Source of the DNA: Cytobacillus solani
GTDB taxonomy: Bacteria; Bacillota; Bacilli; Bacillales; Cytobacillaceae
Length of the DNA stretch: 64,000 nucleotides
Assembly: GCF_001420595.1 (NCBI RefSeq)
Contig: NZ_LJIX01000003.1
Coordinates: forward strand, 233,758-297,757
Direction of reading: 5' to 3'
Below the pieces are notes generated by a model, which was not told the origin of the DNA, ran no database searches, and saw nothing but the letters and a program-made list of their open reading frames with translations. Each line of letters begins with the position of its first letter. The first letter of the stretch is position 1. The position numbers were made by a program, and so were the translations under genes. Positions 8,237-15,958 of the stretch are shown one piece after another.

Positions 8237-8992
8237 ATGGGCAAATTACAAGATAAGGTCATTATTATTACTGGCGGTGCAGGCGGCATCGGCATTGGGA
8301 TGGCGAAAGCAATGGTAAAAGAAGGGGCAATCGTAACAATTGTAGACTTAAATGAAGAGGCCGGAAAAGCAATGGAAAAGGAATTACACGCTATTTCTCC
8401 AAAATCAATGTTTCTTCAAGCGAACTTAATGGATCGCGAAAATCTTGGTCAAATTATTAAAAGAGTTGTTGAAAAATATGGTAAATTAGATGTGTTAGTA
8501 AATAATGCACATGCTTCAAAACAAGTAACGATTGAAGAAACCACGCAAGCTGATTTAGATTTATCATTTGGTACAGGGTTTTATCCAACATTCTATTTAA
8601 TGCAAGCGGCACTTCCTTACTTAAAGGAAACAAAAGGAAATGTGATTAACTTTGCATCTGGTGCTGGAATTGCTGGACACGAAACTCAAGGTGCTTATGC
8701 TGCTGCGAAAGAAGCTATTCGTGGAATTTCACGTGTAGCAGCAAATGAATGGGGACGATTTGGTATTAATGTAAATATCATTAGCCCGCTTGCCTACTCA
8801 CCAGGTGTACAAGCATGGTCAGAAGCACAGCCTGAATATTATGAAGCAGTTAGAAGCAAAATTCCAATGGGACGTTTCGGCGATGTAGAAAATGATATTG
8901 GGCGAGTTGCGGTATTCTTAGCCTCAGAGGATTCACAATACATTACTGGCCAAACAATTATGGTTGATGGCGGCTCATTAATGCTTCATTAA
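8237..8992 (+). CDS. Short-chain dehydrogenase/reductase
   Basis: A 251-residue classical SDR. The cofactor motif TGGAGGIGIG is near residue 12, NNAH replaces the usual NNAG near 89, and the catalytic Ser and YAAAK (Tyr/Lys) are near 140-160. The C-terminus GGSLMLH is typical. ATG 8237 is preferred to ATG 8228 because AAAGGGG ends right at 8227. Substrate unknown. It is the first gene of an SDR-MarR-SDR operon. The organisation suggests detoxification of, or growth on, a small hydrophobic ketone or alcohol that is also the MarR ligand; this is inference. Confidence 0.85.
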   Translation: MGKLQDKVIIITGGAGGIGIGMAKAMVKEGAIVTIVDLNEEAGKAMEKELHAISPKSMFLQANLMDRENLGQIIKRVVEKYGKLDVLVNNAHASKQVTIEETTQADLDLSFGTGFYPTFYLMQAALPYLKETKGNVINFASGAGIAGHETQGAYAAAKEAIRGISRVAANEWGRFGINVNIISPLAYSPGVQAWSEAQPEYYEAVRSKIPMGRFGDVENDIGRVAVFLASEDSQYITGQTIMVDGGSLMLH

Positions 8993-9019
8993 AATTCTCG
9001 GCTTTTTAGGAGGAATTTT

Positions 9020-9466
9020 TTGAATCAAACAAATATTTTCAAACTTATTCAAGCGATTGAACAAATGAATAACGACAACATCATGAGATTTACGAAGGCA
9101 TTTCCTTATCCGATTGGTATTTCACCCATTTTAGTGCTGTATGAATTGCGGACAAAGGGACCTCAGAAGCAGGTAGAATTAGCGGAAACGGTTGGCTATA
9201 CAAAAGGAGCCATGACAAATATTGCGACAAAGCTTGTTAACCTAGGTCTTGCTGAAAGAATGTATAACGAAAATGACCGTCGTACCATTCAATTAAAGAT
9301 GACTGCTGCTGGGGAGCAAGCATTGACTGAAGCGCAGAAAATTGGCAAAGATGTTTTTACACAGCTCTTTGAAGTGTTGAGTGAAGAAGAAATTAATCAA
9401 TATTTAAAGATTCAAGAGAAGCTAGTAAAGAGTATTCATGATAGAAAAAAATCAAATGTAAAATAA
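9020..9466 (+). CDS. MarR family transcriptional regulator
   Basis: A 148-residue winged-helix regulator of MarR type. The DNA-binding part is visible as QVELAETVGYTKGAMTNIATKL (recognition helix) followed by ENDRRTIQLKMTAAG (the DxR wing motif). It starts with TTG at 9020 behind a perfect AGGAGG at 9008-9013. It lies between two dehydrogenase genes and probably represses its own operon by binding the palindrome at 8183-8202, being released by a substrate of the enzymes. Confidence 0.85.
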   Translation: MNQTNIFKLIQAIEQMNNDNIMRFTKAFPYPIGISPILVLYELRTKGPQKQVELAETVGYTKGAMTNIATKLVNLGLAERMYNENDRRTIQLKMTAAGEQALTEAQKIGKDVFTQLFEVLSEEEINQYLKIQEKLVKSIHDRKKSNVK

Positions 9467-9483
9467 AATATTGGAGGATGAAC

Positions 9484-10218
9484 ATGAGCAGATTAAATGG
9501 CAAAGTTGCGATTATTACAGGTGGAGCACGTGGAATGGGAGCTTCTCATGTACGCTTATTTATAAAAGAAGGCGCAAAAGTAATGATCGCTGATATTCTT
9601 GAACAAGAAGGACAAGCATTAGCAAATGAACTAGGAGAAAATGCGAAATTCATTAAGTTGGATGTTACTAAAGGAGCAAATTGGGAAGAGGTTGTTTCAG
9701 AAACTGAAAAAGTTTTTGGTCCTGTTAATGTATTAGTCAATAATGCAGGCATTAGTATGAATAAATCAATTGAAGAAACATCAGAAGAGGATTACAGAAG
9801 AATTCTTGATATTAATCAGGTTTCTGTATTTCTTGGCATGAAGTCAGTTATCCCTTCAATGAAAAAAGGCAATGGCGGTTCGATAGTAAATATTTCATCC
9901 ATTAACGGCCTTGTTGGTGGCGCGATCGGATATACAGATACAAAATTTGCAGTAAGAGGAATGACAAAAGCAGCTGCGCTCGGATTATCACAATACGGTA
10001 TTCGTGTAAATTCCGTTCACCCGGGAGTGATTGAAACGCCAATGATCGTACAAGAAGATTCAAAAGAGGCAATTAAGGAATTTGCGAAATATATTCCAAC
10101 AGGAAGAGTGGCTAAGCCTGAAGAGGTTTCTAATCTTGTTTTATTCCTGTCCTCAGATGAATCTAGCTACAGCACAGGTTCTGAGTTTGTAGTTGACGGT
10201 GGATTAACTGCACAATAA
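9484..10218 (+). CDS. Short-chain dehydrogenase/reductase
   Basis: A 244-residue classical SDR with TGGARGMG near residue 12, NNAG near 86, an active-site Ser in NISSINGLVGG and YTDTK (Tyr and Lys) near 150, and a DGGLTAQ end. It resembles 3-alpha/20-beta-hydroxysteroid or glucose dehydrogenase-like enzymes of the SDR superfamily. Such names are unreliable for substrate. ATG 9484 fits GGAGG at 9473-9477 better than ATG 9478, which directly touches it. It is the last gene of the SDR-MarR-SDR operon. Confidence 0.85.
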   Translation: MSRLNGKVAIITGGARGMGASHVRLFIKEGAKVMIADILEQEGQALANELGENAKFIKLDVTKGANWEEVVSETEKVFGPVNVLVNNAGISMNKSIEETSEEDYRRILDINQVSVFLGMKSVIPSMKKGNGGSIVNISSINGLVGGAIGYTDTKFAVRGMTKAAALGLSQYGIRVNSVHPGVIETPMIVQEDSKEAIKEFAKYIPTGRVAKPEEVSNLVLFLSSDESSYSTGSEFVVDGGLTAQ

Positions 10219-10227
10219 GAAACATTA

Positions 10228-10265
10228 AAATGGGGATCCTATTAAATGGGAGCTCCATTTTTTTA
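10228..10265 (+). terminator. Rho-independent terminator
   Basis: An imperfect stem (AAATGG against CCATTT, with inner TCC/GGG pairing) followed by seven T, just after the second dehydrogenase gene. Confidence 0.65.
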
Positions 10266-10293
10266 TGTTTTGCAAGGCGTAGACACAAAATAA

Positions 10294-10324
10294 TTGACTC
10301 TATAGTTACTATAGGGTTTATATT
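10294..10324 (+). promoter_or_regulatory. MerR-type promoter of bmr (19-bp spacer)
   Basis: TTGACT (10294-10299) and TATATT (10319-10324) are 19 bases apart instead of 17. The spacer holds a near-perfect inverted repeat, ACTCTATAG (10297-10305) and CTATAGGGT (10309-10317). This is the arrangement on which MerR-family activators such as BmrR act by untwisting the spacer DNA. Confidence 0.8.
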
Positions 10325-10364
10325 GTAACTTATACGTTTTGCATAGAAAGTGAGAAGGAAAGAG

Positions 10365-11546
10365 ATGAAAAATCAAAATACAACATTAGCTATTTTATTG
10401 ATGAATTTATTTATTGCTTTTTTAGGAATTGGACTTGTCATTCCAGTTATGCCGACAATTATGAATGAGCTGCATTTATCAGGTTCTGTGGTTGGGTATA
10501 TGGTTGCAGCGTTTGCTGTTACACAATTACTAGTATCCCCGCTTGCAGGTCGCTGGGCCGACATGTTTGGGCGTAAAAAAATGATTATTCTTGGTCTATT
10601 ATTCTTTAGTGCTTCGGAATTGTTATTTGGATTAGGGAAAACGGTAGAAGTGCTCTTTATTTCTCGGATGCTTGGCGGGGTAAGTGCAGCGTTTATTATG
10701 CCTGCGGTAACCGCATTTATTGCTGATATTACAACAGTCGAAACGCGCCCGAAAGCATTAGGCTATATGTCAGCCGCCATTTCAACGGGTTTTATCATTG
10801 GGCCGGGAGTGGGGGGCTTTTTAGCTGAAATCGGCTCGCGTATTCCGTTTTTTTCAGCAGCAGTACTTGCGTTAGTTGCCGCTATATTATCAATCATTAC
10901 GCTTCGTGAACCAGAAAGAAATCATGAAGAGGAAATGGAGGAGCAGAAGTCGGGGATTAAACGAATTTTGTCACCGATGTATTTTATTGCCTTTATGATC
11001 ATTTTAATCTCGGCATTTGGCCTAGCCTCATTTGAATCGTTATTTTCCCTATTTGTTGATCATAAATTTGGCTTTACACCAAAGGATATTGCGATTGCGA
11101 TTACAGGAGGAGCGATTATTGGAGCAATTGCACAAGTTGCTTTATTTGACCGGTTAACCTTGTACTTTGGTGAAATCCGTTTGATTCGCTACTGTCTTAT
11201 TTTTTCAGCAATCCTTGTATTGGTTATGACTGTAGCTAGCTCCTATTTAAGCATTTTATTGGTTACCTTTTTTATTTTTGTTGGCTTTGACCTTATGCGG
11301 CCAGCTGTTACTTCATATTTGTCAAAAGTTGCAGGGAACGAGCAAGGATTCGTTGGCGGGATGAACTCTATGTTTACAAGTATCGGAAATGTGTTTGGCC
11401 CTATTGTCGGTGGAATCCTATTTGATGTAGATTTAAATTATCCGTTTTATTTTTCTGCAGTCTTTTTGGTGATTGGTGTTGTTCTTTCAGTTGTTTGGAA
11501 ACAGCCGGTACAAATGAAGAAGGGAAGACCTCAAGAAATAGGATAG
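10365..11546 (+). CDS. bmr: Multidrug efflux MFS transporter Bmr
   Basis: A 393-residue, 12-helix major facilitator of the DHA1 group, very close to B. subtilis Bmr along its whole length (LLMNLFIAFLGIGLVIPVMP; MNELHLSGSVVGYMVAAFAV; SRMLGGVSAAFIMP; GFDLMRPAVTSYLSKVAGNE). Motif A is seen as GRWADMFGRKKMI. It exports cationic drugs and dyes in exchange for protons. ATG 10365 is chosen because AGAAGGA lies just before it, rather than the GTG at 10350. The next gene encodes its regulator, as in B. subtilis, and the promoter has the 19-bp spacer. Confidence 0.92.
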   Translation: MKNQNTTLAILLMNLFIAFLGIGLVIPVMPTIMNELHLSGSVVGYMVAAFAVTQLLVSPLAGRWADMFGRKKMIILGLLFFSASELLFGLGKTVEVLFISRMLGGVSAAFIMPAVTAFIADITTVETRPKALGYMSAAISTGFIIGPGVGGFLAEIGSRIPFFSAAVLALVAAILSIITLREPERNHEEEMEEQKSGIKRILSPMYFIAFMIILISAFGLASFESLFSLFVDHKFGFTPKDIAIAITGGAIIGAIAQVALFDRLTLYFGEIRLIRYCLIFSAILVLVMTVASSYLSILLVTFFIFVGFDLMRPAVTSYLSKVAGNEQGFVGGMNSMFTSIGNVFGPIVGGILFDVDLNYPFYFSAVFLVIGVVLSVVWKQPVQMKKGRPQEIG

Positions 11547-11563
11547 AAAAAGGAAATGATGGG

Positions 11564-12397
11564 ATGGAAGAAACTTTATATACAATTGGAGAGGTAGCAA
11601 AACTGGCAAATGTCTCGATTCAGACACTTCGATATTACGACCAAATTGGTTTATTTAAGCCTGCTTACGTCGATCCGGAAACAAATTATCGATATTATAA
11701 AGATTTACAGCTATACCACTTAGATTTAATTAAGTCGCTTAAATATATTGGGACATCGTTAGAGGATATTAAGAAGGTTCAGCAGTTAAAAAGGGAAGAG
11801 TTATTGCAGTTTATGAATGAACAGGAGGAGATTATTGAGGCTCAGCTTGCTCGTTTAAGAGAGATTCAACAAAATGTTGTGCATGCAAAAAAACGTATTC
11901 AAAAACAGTTAAACTATCCTGCTTTTGGTGAAGTGGTTATTCGGCAAGAGGAAGAAATGCGCATCATACAAGCAGCTGCCAAAAATTTAACCCCCTTAGA
12001 CCTTTTAAACGCATCGTATAGTGAATTGAAACGAATTGTTGAGGCGGAAGAAGGGGTGATTAATAATAGCTATGGGGCTATTATATCTCATCAGCCATAT
12101 TCACATATTGACGAAATTACCTATACGAAAATTTTTACGCCAATCTTAACAGATAAACGAATCTCCACGATTTCTACTGAGATAGAGGTATCGAAAATAC
12201 CAGCTGCCCGCTACGCTTGTATTTACTATATTTTCTCACCAGAAGTATACTTTCCAAACTTAAAAAAACTAATGGATTATGTAACCGATCATAATTTCCG
12301 AGCAGTGGGAGATATTTATGAATTATTTACTTCCAGTAATTATTCTCCAAACGAACATGAATATATCGTTGAAATGAAAATCCGTATTGCTGATTAA
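11564..12397 (+). CDS. bmrR: MerR family multidrug-sensing activator BmrR
   Basis: A 277-residue regulator, almost the same length as B. subtilis BmrR. The N-terminal MerR winged helix is YTIGEVAKLANVSIQTLRYY, then a long dimerisation helix, then a C-terminal drug-binding domain (GyrI-like/effector-binding), with NNSYGA and YSHIDEITYTKIFTP blocks as in BmrR. It should bind cationic hydrophobic drugs and switch on bmr from the 10294-10324 promoter. ATG 11564 gives the BmrR-like start (MEETLYTIGEV); the longer frame from 11495 overlaps the end of bmr. It is cotranscribed with bmr. Confidence 0.92.
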   Translation: MEETLYTIGEVAKLANVSIQTLRYYDQIGLFKPAYVDPETNYRYYKDLQLYHLDLIKSLKYIGTSLEDIKKVQQLKREELLQFMNEQEEIIEAQLARLREIQQNVVHAKKRIQKQLNYPAFGEVVIRQEEEMRIIQAAAKNLTPLDLLNASYSELKRIVEAEEGVINNSYGAIISHQPYSHIDEITYTKIFTPILTDKRISTISTEIEVSKIPAARYACIYYIFSPEVYFPNLKKLMDYVTDHNFRAVGDIYELFTSSNYSPNEHEYIVEMKIRIAD

Positions 12398-12399
12398 TT

Positions 12400-12426
12400 G
12401 GGATGAGGGGACAGGTACCTCATCCT
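12400..12426. terminator. Hairpin after bmrR
   Basis: GGATGAGG (12401-12408) pairs with CCTCATCC (12418-12425). The loop contains the GGGGACAGGTACC core of the dispersed palindrome at 2400. There is no T-run, so termination here is uncertain. Confidence 0.45.
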
Positions 12427-12476
12427 AATTCTGTTTAAAATGCTTAATTAATTACTTGATTTAATGCTTATCCTGC

Positions 12477-13403
12477 CTATTTTAAGGAGAAGAGACCAGC
12501 TCCATATACTGCTAAATTTGCATATATTGCCAAGAGTACAGGGGATTCAATTCCCTTTTCTTTTGCATGCTGAAGAAGGTATCCGAAGAAGTGGTCGGCT
12601 TCAGTTGGCTGTTGTTTCTCCATGTCTCTTTGCAGAGAAGATTTCATTCCATAGCTAAGTCCCATTATTCTCTTTAGCTGTATTTCTTTAATGTGGACAT
12701 CAATGGGGGCATCGATTTCCCTCATAATCGCCGCTGTTTCATTTAGGAGCTTTTCAATCGTTTTCAGGCCATGCTCCCGCTCAAGAATCGGTCCAATTGG
12801 CGAGCGGAATAAGGAAGTAATACCGGCAACAGTTGTGATAAATAAATATTTATGCCACATCTCCTGTTCGATATTTTCAGAAAGAGTAAAGGTCGCTTTA
12901 GCTCCGGAAAAAGAATCCCGAAGTTTAAGAATCCGTTTTGTCTTTTCTCCTGATCGTTCACCAAAAACTAACTCATGAACAGGGCTTGTTTGAAGGATTT
13001 TTCCACTGTTATCAAGTGTGGATTCGATAAAACATAAGCCTCCAAGGACGCGCTCTTCTCCAAATTCACTGACTAATTTATCAAGATGTGCATAGCCATT
13101 CAGAAGGGGCAGGATCATTGTGTTTTCATTTACATAGGAATGAAAGCTCTCCATTGAACCTTTAAGCTGATAAGCTTTTGTAGAAACAAGAATAACATCA
13201 AACGGGTCTGTGTTATCTCCGCTCAAAATAGTTTTTGGCTTCAGTTTCAAATCGCCATAAATACTTTCAATCAATAGCCCATTCTGGTCAAGCTGTTGCT
13301 TTCTTTTTTCTCTAACTAGAAAGGTTACGTCCTCTCCTTTTTCTATCAGACGGCCGCCGAAATATCCTCCAATGGCTCCTGCTCCAACGACTAAAATTCT
13401 CAT
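12477..13403 (-). CDS. Ketopantoate reductase family protein (PanE/ApbA)
   Basis: A 308-residue NADPH-dependent 2-dehydropantoate 2-reductase family member. The cofactor-binding GAGAIGGYFGGRL is at residues 7-19. The conserved Lys is in VSTKAYQL near 95, and an N-box PLLNG follows near 119. The C-terminal domain has the family ExxxGxxTS-like helix area (EIDAPIDVH, SSLQRDMEKQQPTEAD). Family members reduce ketopantoate to pantoate for coenzyme A synthesis, but Bacillus genomes carry several paralogues with other or unknown substrates. It stands alone, with an AGGAGG at its start. Confidence 0.8.
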   Translation of the reverse strand: MRILVVGAGAIGGYFGGRLIEKGEDVTFLVREKRKQQLDQNGLLIESIYGDLKLKPKTILSGDNTDPFDVILVSTKAYQLKGSMESFHSYVNENTMILPLLNGYAHLDKLVSEFGEERVLGGLCFIESTLDNSGKILQTSPVHELVFGERSGEKTKRILKLRDSFSGAKATFTLSENIEQEMWHKYLFITTVAGITSLFRSPIGPILEREHGLKTIEKLLNETAAIMREIDAPIDVHIKEIQLKRIMGLSYGMKSSLQRDMEKQQPTEADHFFGYLLQHAKEKGIESPVLLAIYANLAVYGAGLFSLK

Positions 13404-13427
13404 TCTGAATGCCTCCTATTTCAATTT

Positions 13428-13455
13428 AAAAGTGCACGTGGAAACGTGCACTTTT
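13428..13455. promoter_or_regulatory. Perfect 12-bp palindrome upstream of the PanE-family gene
   Basis: AAAAGTGCACGT (13428-13439) and ACGTGCACTTTT (13444-13455) are perfect inverted repeats around GGAA. It sits about 25 bases before the start of the minus-strand reductase gene. It could be an operator, an RNA hairpin in its leader, or a second terminator for the cstA-like gene upstream. Confidence 0.5.
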
Positions 13456-13526
13456 AGTATTTGACTATACTAAAATAACTGTTAATGAGACTTCCGTAAT
13501 GACAATGACTATAATTGTGATTTTGA

Positions 13527-13572
13527 TAAAAAAAGGAAGAGAATCATTTCCTTTGAAATTCACATTCTCTTC
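13527..13572 (-). terminator. Rho-independent terminator of the cstA-like gene
   Basis: On the reverse strand GAAGAGAAT pairs with ATTCTCTTC (13564-13572 with 13536-13544) and is followed by CC and seven T. It ends the transporter transcript. Confidence 0.75.
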
Positions 13573-13616
13573 TTGTTCATTTACCGTCTTTCGATAATTA
13601 GGGTTGCAGCAGCCCA

Positions 13617-15068
13617 TTAGGCTGCCTTTTTCCAGTTAGAAACATCATCTTCGAGCGGAAGGGCAAGTGCTCGGTTCTTTTTAGCAGTATGGAAGAATAA
13701 GGCGACTAGGATGACAGTGCCAATGGCAGAACCAATCCATGAAGTAGTCATCGGCAGACGGAAACCGATTTGAGCATTTAATATATAGGCTAAAACCATG
13801 ACTAGCATAAAGGTTCCAGGTATGAGGGAAACCCAGTAATTTTTCTTAGCGATATATAGGTACATAGCTCCAACGAATAAAGCAATAACGGCTGTCGATT
13901 GGTTGGCCCAGCTGAAATATCTCCATAGAATATTAAAGTCTATCTGCGTTAAGGCTAGTGAAATAACAAATAAGGGAACAGCAATCCATAAACGGCTTGA
14001 AAATTTCCTTTGTGCAAAATTGAGATAATCAGCGATAATCATACGTGCACTTCGGAAAGCGGTATCTCCAGAAGTAATTGGCAAGACAACAACGCCAAGA
14101 ACGGCAAGTGTTCCACCAATACCTCCAAGCATCATCTTAGATACTTCACTCACGATCAGGCCTGGTCCGCCAGCTGCCAATAGGTCATTCAGTCCGTTAT
14201 AGCCATCGAATAGGCTCATAGCTGCTGCTGCCCAAATCATAGCAATAATCCCTTCGGCAATCATCATGCCATAGAAAATTTTACGGCCTTGGTTTTCATT
14301 TTGTGTAGTTCGGGAGATAATGGGTGTTTGTGTAGCGTGGAAGCCTGAAAGGGCGCCACAAGTGATTGTAAAGAATAGTAACGGAAAAATAGGTGCATTG
14401 GCAGGATGGAAGTTACTTAAAGAAATTTCCGGAATATTAGCGCCTGTAACGAGTAATCCGATAAATACACCAACAGCGCTAATTAATAATAATGCGCCGA
14501 AATATGGATAAAGGCGACCGATAATTTTATCAATTGGCAAAAGTGTAGCTAAAATGTAGTAAATGAAAATGGCTCCGACAATAAGAAATAAGGCTACTTT
14601 GCCATCCATTAGAACGTAAAGAAGATCTGCAGGAGTGGTAACAAAAACAGTTCCAACTAATAATAGAAGCAGAAGGGCAAATGCGTTAACAACATGCTTC
14701 ATCGCTTTCCCTAGAAATTTGGTCGCAAGTTCAGGCAGATGCGCACCACGGTTACGAATGGAAATCATTCCAGTTAAATAATCATGAACAGCCCCAGCAA
14801 AAATACAGCCGACGACAATCCAGATAAAAGCTACCGGTCCATAAAGTGCGCCCATGATTGGACCGAAGATAGGCCCAGTACCAGCGATATTAAGCAGCTG
14901 GATCAATGAATTCTTCTTTGTACTCATTGGAATGTAGTCGACGCCATCAGCTTGGGTAAGGGCTGGTGTTGGGCGTGCTGCTTTCACGCCAAACATTTTT
15001 TCAACATATTTTCCATAAGTAAAATAACCAATAATTAAGAGTGCGATACAGCCCAGAAATGTAAACAT
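13617..15068 (-). CDS. CstA/BtsT-family transporter, probable pyruvate uptake
   Basis: A 483-residue membrane protein of the carbon starvation CstA family, with about 13-14 hydrophobic helices. Family blocks are clear: NIAGTGPIFGPIMGALYGP near 60, GAVHDYLTGMISIRNRG near 90, SGFHATQTPIISRTTQNE near 247 and LPITSGDTAFRSARM near 330. E. coli relatives CstA and BtsT take up pyruvate or peptides, and BtsT is switched on by a LytS/LytTR two-component system. The genes upstream encode exactly such a pair, so pyruvate or a related acid is the likely substrate (inference). A catabolite-repression-like box and a repeat array precede it. Confidence 0.85.
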   Translation of the reverse strand: MFTFLGCIALLIIGYFTYGKYVEKMFGVKAARPTPALTQADGVDYIPMSTKKNSLIQLLNIAGTGPIFGPIMGALYGPVAFIWIVVGCIFAGAVHDYLTGMISIRNRGAHLPELATKFLGKAMKHVVNAFALLLLLLVGTVFVTTPADLLYVLMDGKVALFLIVGAIFIYYILATLLPIDKIIGRLYPYFGALLLISAVGVFIGLLVTGANIPEISLSNFHPANAPIFPLLFFTITCGALSGFHATQTPIISRTTQNENQGRKIFYGMMIAEGIIAMIWAAAAMSLFDGYNGLNDLLAAGGPGLIVSEVSKMMLGGIGGTLAVLGVVVLPITSGDTAFRSARMIIADYLNFAQRKFSSRLWIAVPLFVISLALTQIDFNILWRYFSWANQSTAVIALFVGAMYLYIAKKNYWVSLIPGTFMLVMVLAYILNAQIGFRLPMTTSWIGSAIGTVILVALFFHTAKKNRALALPLEDDVSNWKKAA

Positions 15069-15090
15069 AAAAAACCTCCTTAGGAAAATT

Positions 15091-15104
15091 TGAATACGTT
15101 TACA
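15091..15104 (-). promoter_or_regulatory. cre-like site (CcpA) upstream of the cstA-like gene
   Basis: On the reverse strand TGTAAACGTATTCA matches the cre consensus TGWAANCGNTNWCA at all but one position. It lies just after an AT-rich TATACT box (around 15108-15113) and before the ribosome-binding site, a position suited to repression by CcpA when glucose is present. Confidence 0.6.
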
Positions 15105-15163
15105 TAAAGTATAAAAGAGCTAGTTTCATATGTGGCCATTTTGGGTCTAAAATGCAAAAATGA

Positions 15164-15192
15164 CAGATTAAAAGGCAGTTAAAGCAGATTAA
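15164..15192 (-). promoter_or_regulatory. Direct-repeat array, candidate LytTR regulator site
   Basis: Three similar blocks stand in a row: CAGATTAA (15164-15171), CAGTTAAA (15176-15183) and CAGATTAA (15185-15192). They are roughly 50-80 bases upstream of the presumed promoter of the cstA-like gene. LytTR-domain regulators bind spaced direct repeats, so this is the likely target of the response regulator encoded next door. Confidence 0.45.
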
Positions 15193-15226
15193 GATGCAAG
15201 TAGTAGTCTGTATTATCTGACAACTT

Positions 15227-15958
15227 CTATATTTCCAAACGAGCTCTTAATGCCTTCACATAGTTTCGGCTGACGGATAGCATTTCCTTCCGATTCTCCA
15301 TTTCTAGTTGATAGGCTCCGTTAAACCATGGGGTAAGCCGAGTAACGTATTCTAGATTTACAAGATAGCTTTTGTGAATCCGGAAAAAGGAGAATGGGTT
15401 TAGACGGCTTTCTAGCTCTTTAAGTGATATTTTTGTTTCATAGCTGCCAGATTTAGCAATGATTCTAGACACCTTATCATCCCTATACATATAGATAATA
15501 TCTTTTGGTTCAATATAAATGATTTCTCCATCTTCTTCGATGGCAAGTTTTCCAGCAGTTTTAACTGTTTCATGTTTGGCTTTAGAGAGTAATTGTTTTT
15601 CAATTCGTTGGACTGTTTGCCTGACCATTTCTTCGTCATACGGCTTAAGTAAGTAATCGGTTGCCTCATAACGAAATGCTTCCGCAGCAAACTGCGGATA
15701 AGCAGTTGCGAAAATGATTAAAGGAACTTTTTTTAATGCCATTAGCGATTTAGCCACCTCCATCCCATTCATTTTGGGCATCTCAACATCGAGAAACACG
15801 ACATGAGGCTGAAGGTGGACTGCCTTCATAATAGCAGCTTCCCCAGATTCAGCTTCATCAACTACCTGTATCGAAGAAAAAGCCTTTAGTAAATGTTTTA
15901 GTTCATCCCTGCTGTACCGTTCATCATCAGCTATTAACACTTTGATTGTATTCTTCAT
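15227..15958 (-). CDS. LytTR-family response regulator
   Basis: A 243-residue regulator. The receiver domain (residues 1-125) has acidic residues D11/D12, the phosphoacceptor Asp57 in VVFLDVEMP and Lys in YLLKPYDEE. The C-terminal LytTR DNA-binding domain (about 140-243) includes EDGEIIYIEPKDIIYM and FFRIHKSYLVNLEYV. Such regulators form the second half of LytST/BtsSR-type systems. It overlaps the kinase gene by 32 bases and lies directly upstream of the CstA-family gene, its likely target. Confidence 0.88.
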   Translation of the reverse strand: MKNTIKVLIADDERYSRDELKHLLKAFSSIQVVDEAESGEAAIMKAVHLQPHVVFLDVEMPKMNGMEVAKSLMALKKVPLIIFATAYPQFAAEAFRYEATDYLLKPYDEEMVRQTVQRIEKQLLSKAKHETVKTAGKLAIEEDGEIIYIEPKDIIYMYRDDKVSRIIAKSGSYETKISLKELESRLNPFSFFRIHKSYLVNLEYVTRLTPWFNGAYQLEMENRKEMLSVSRNYVKALRARLEI

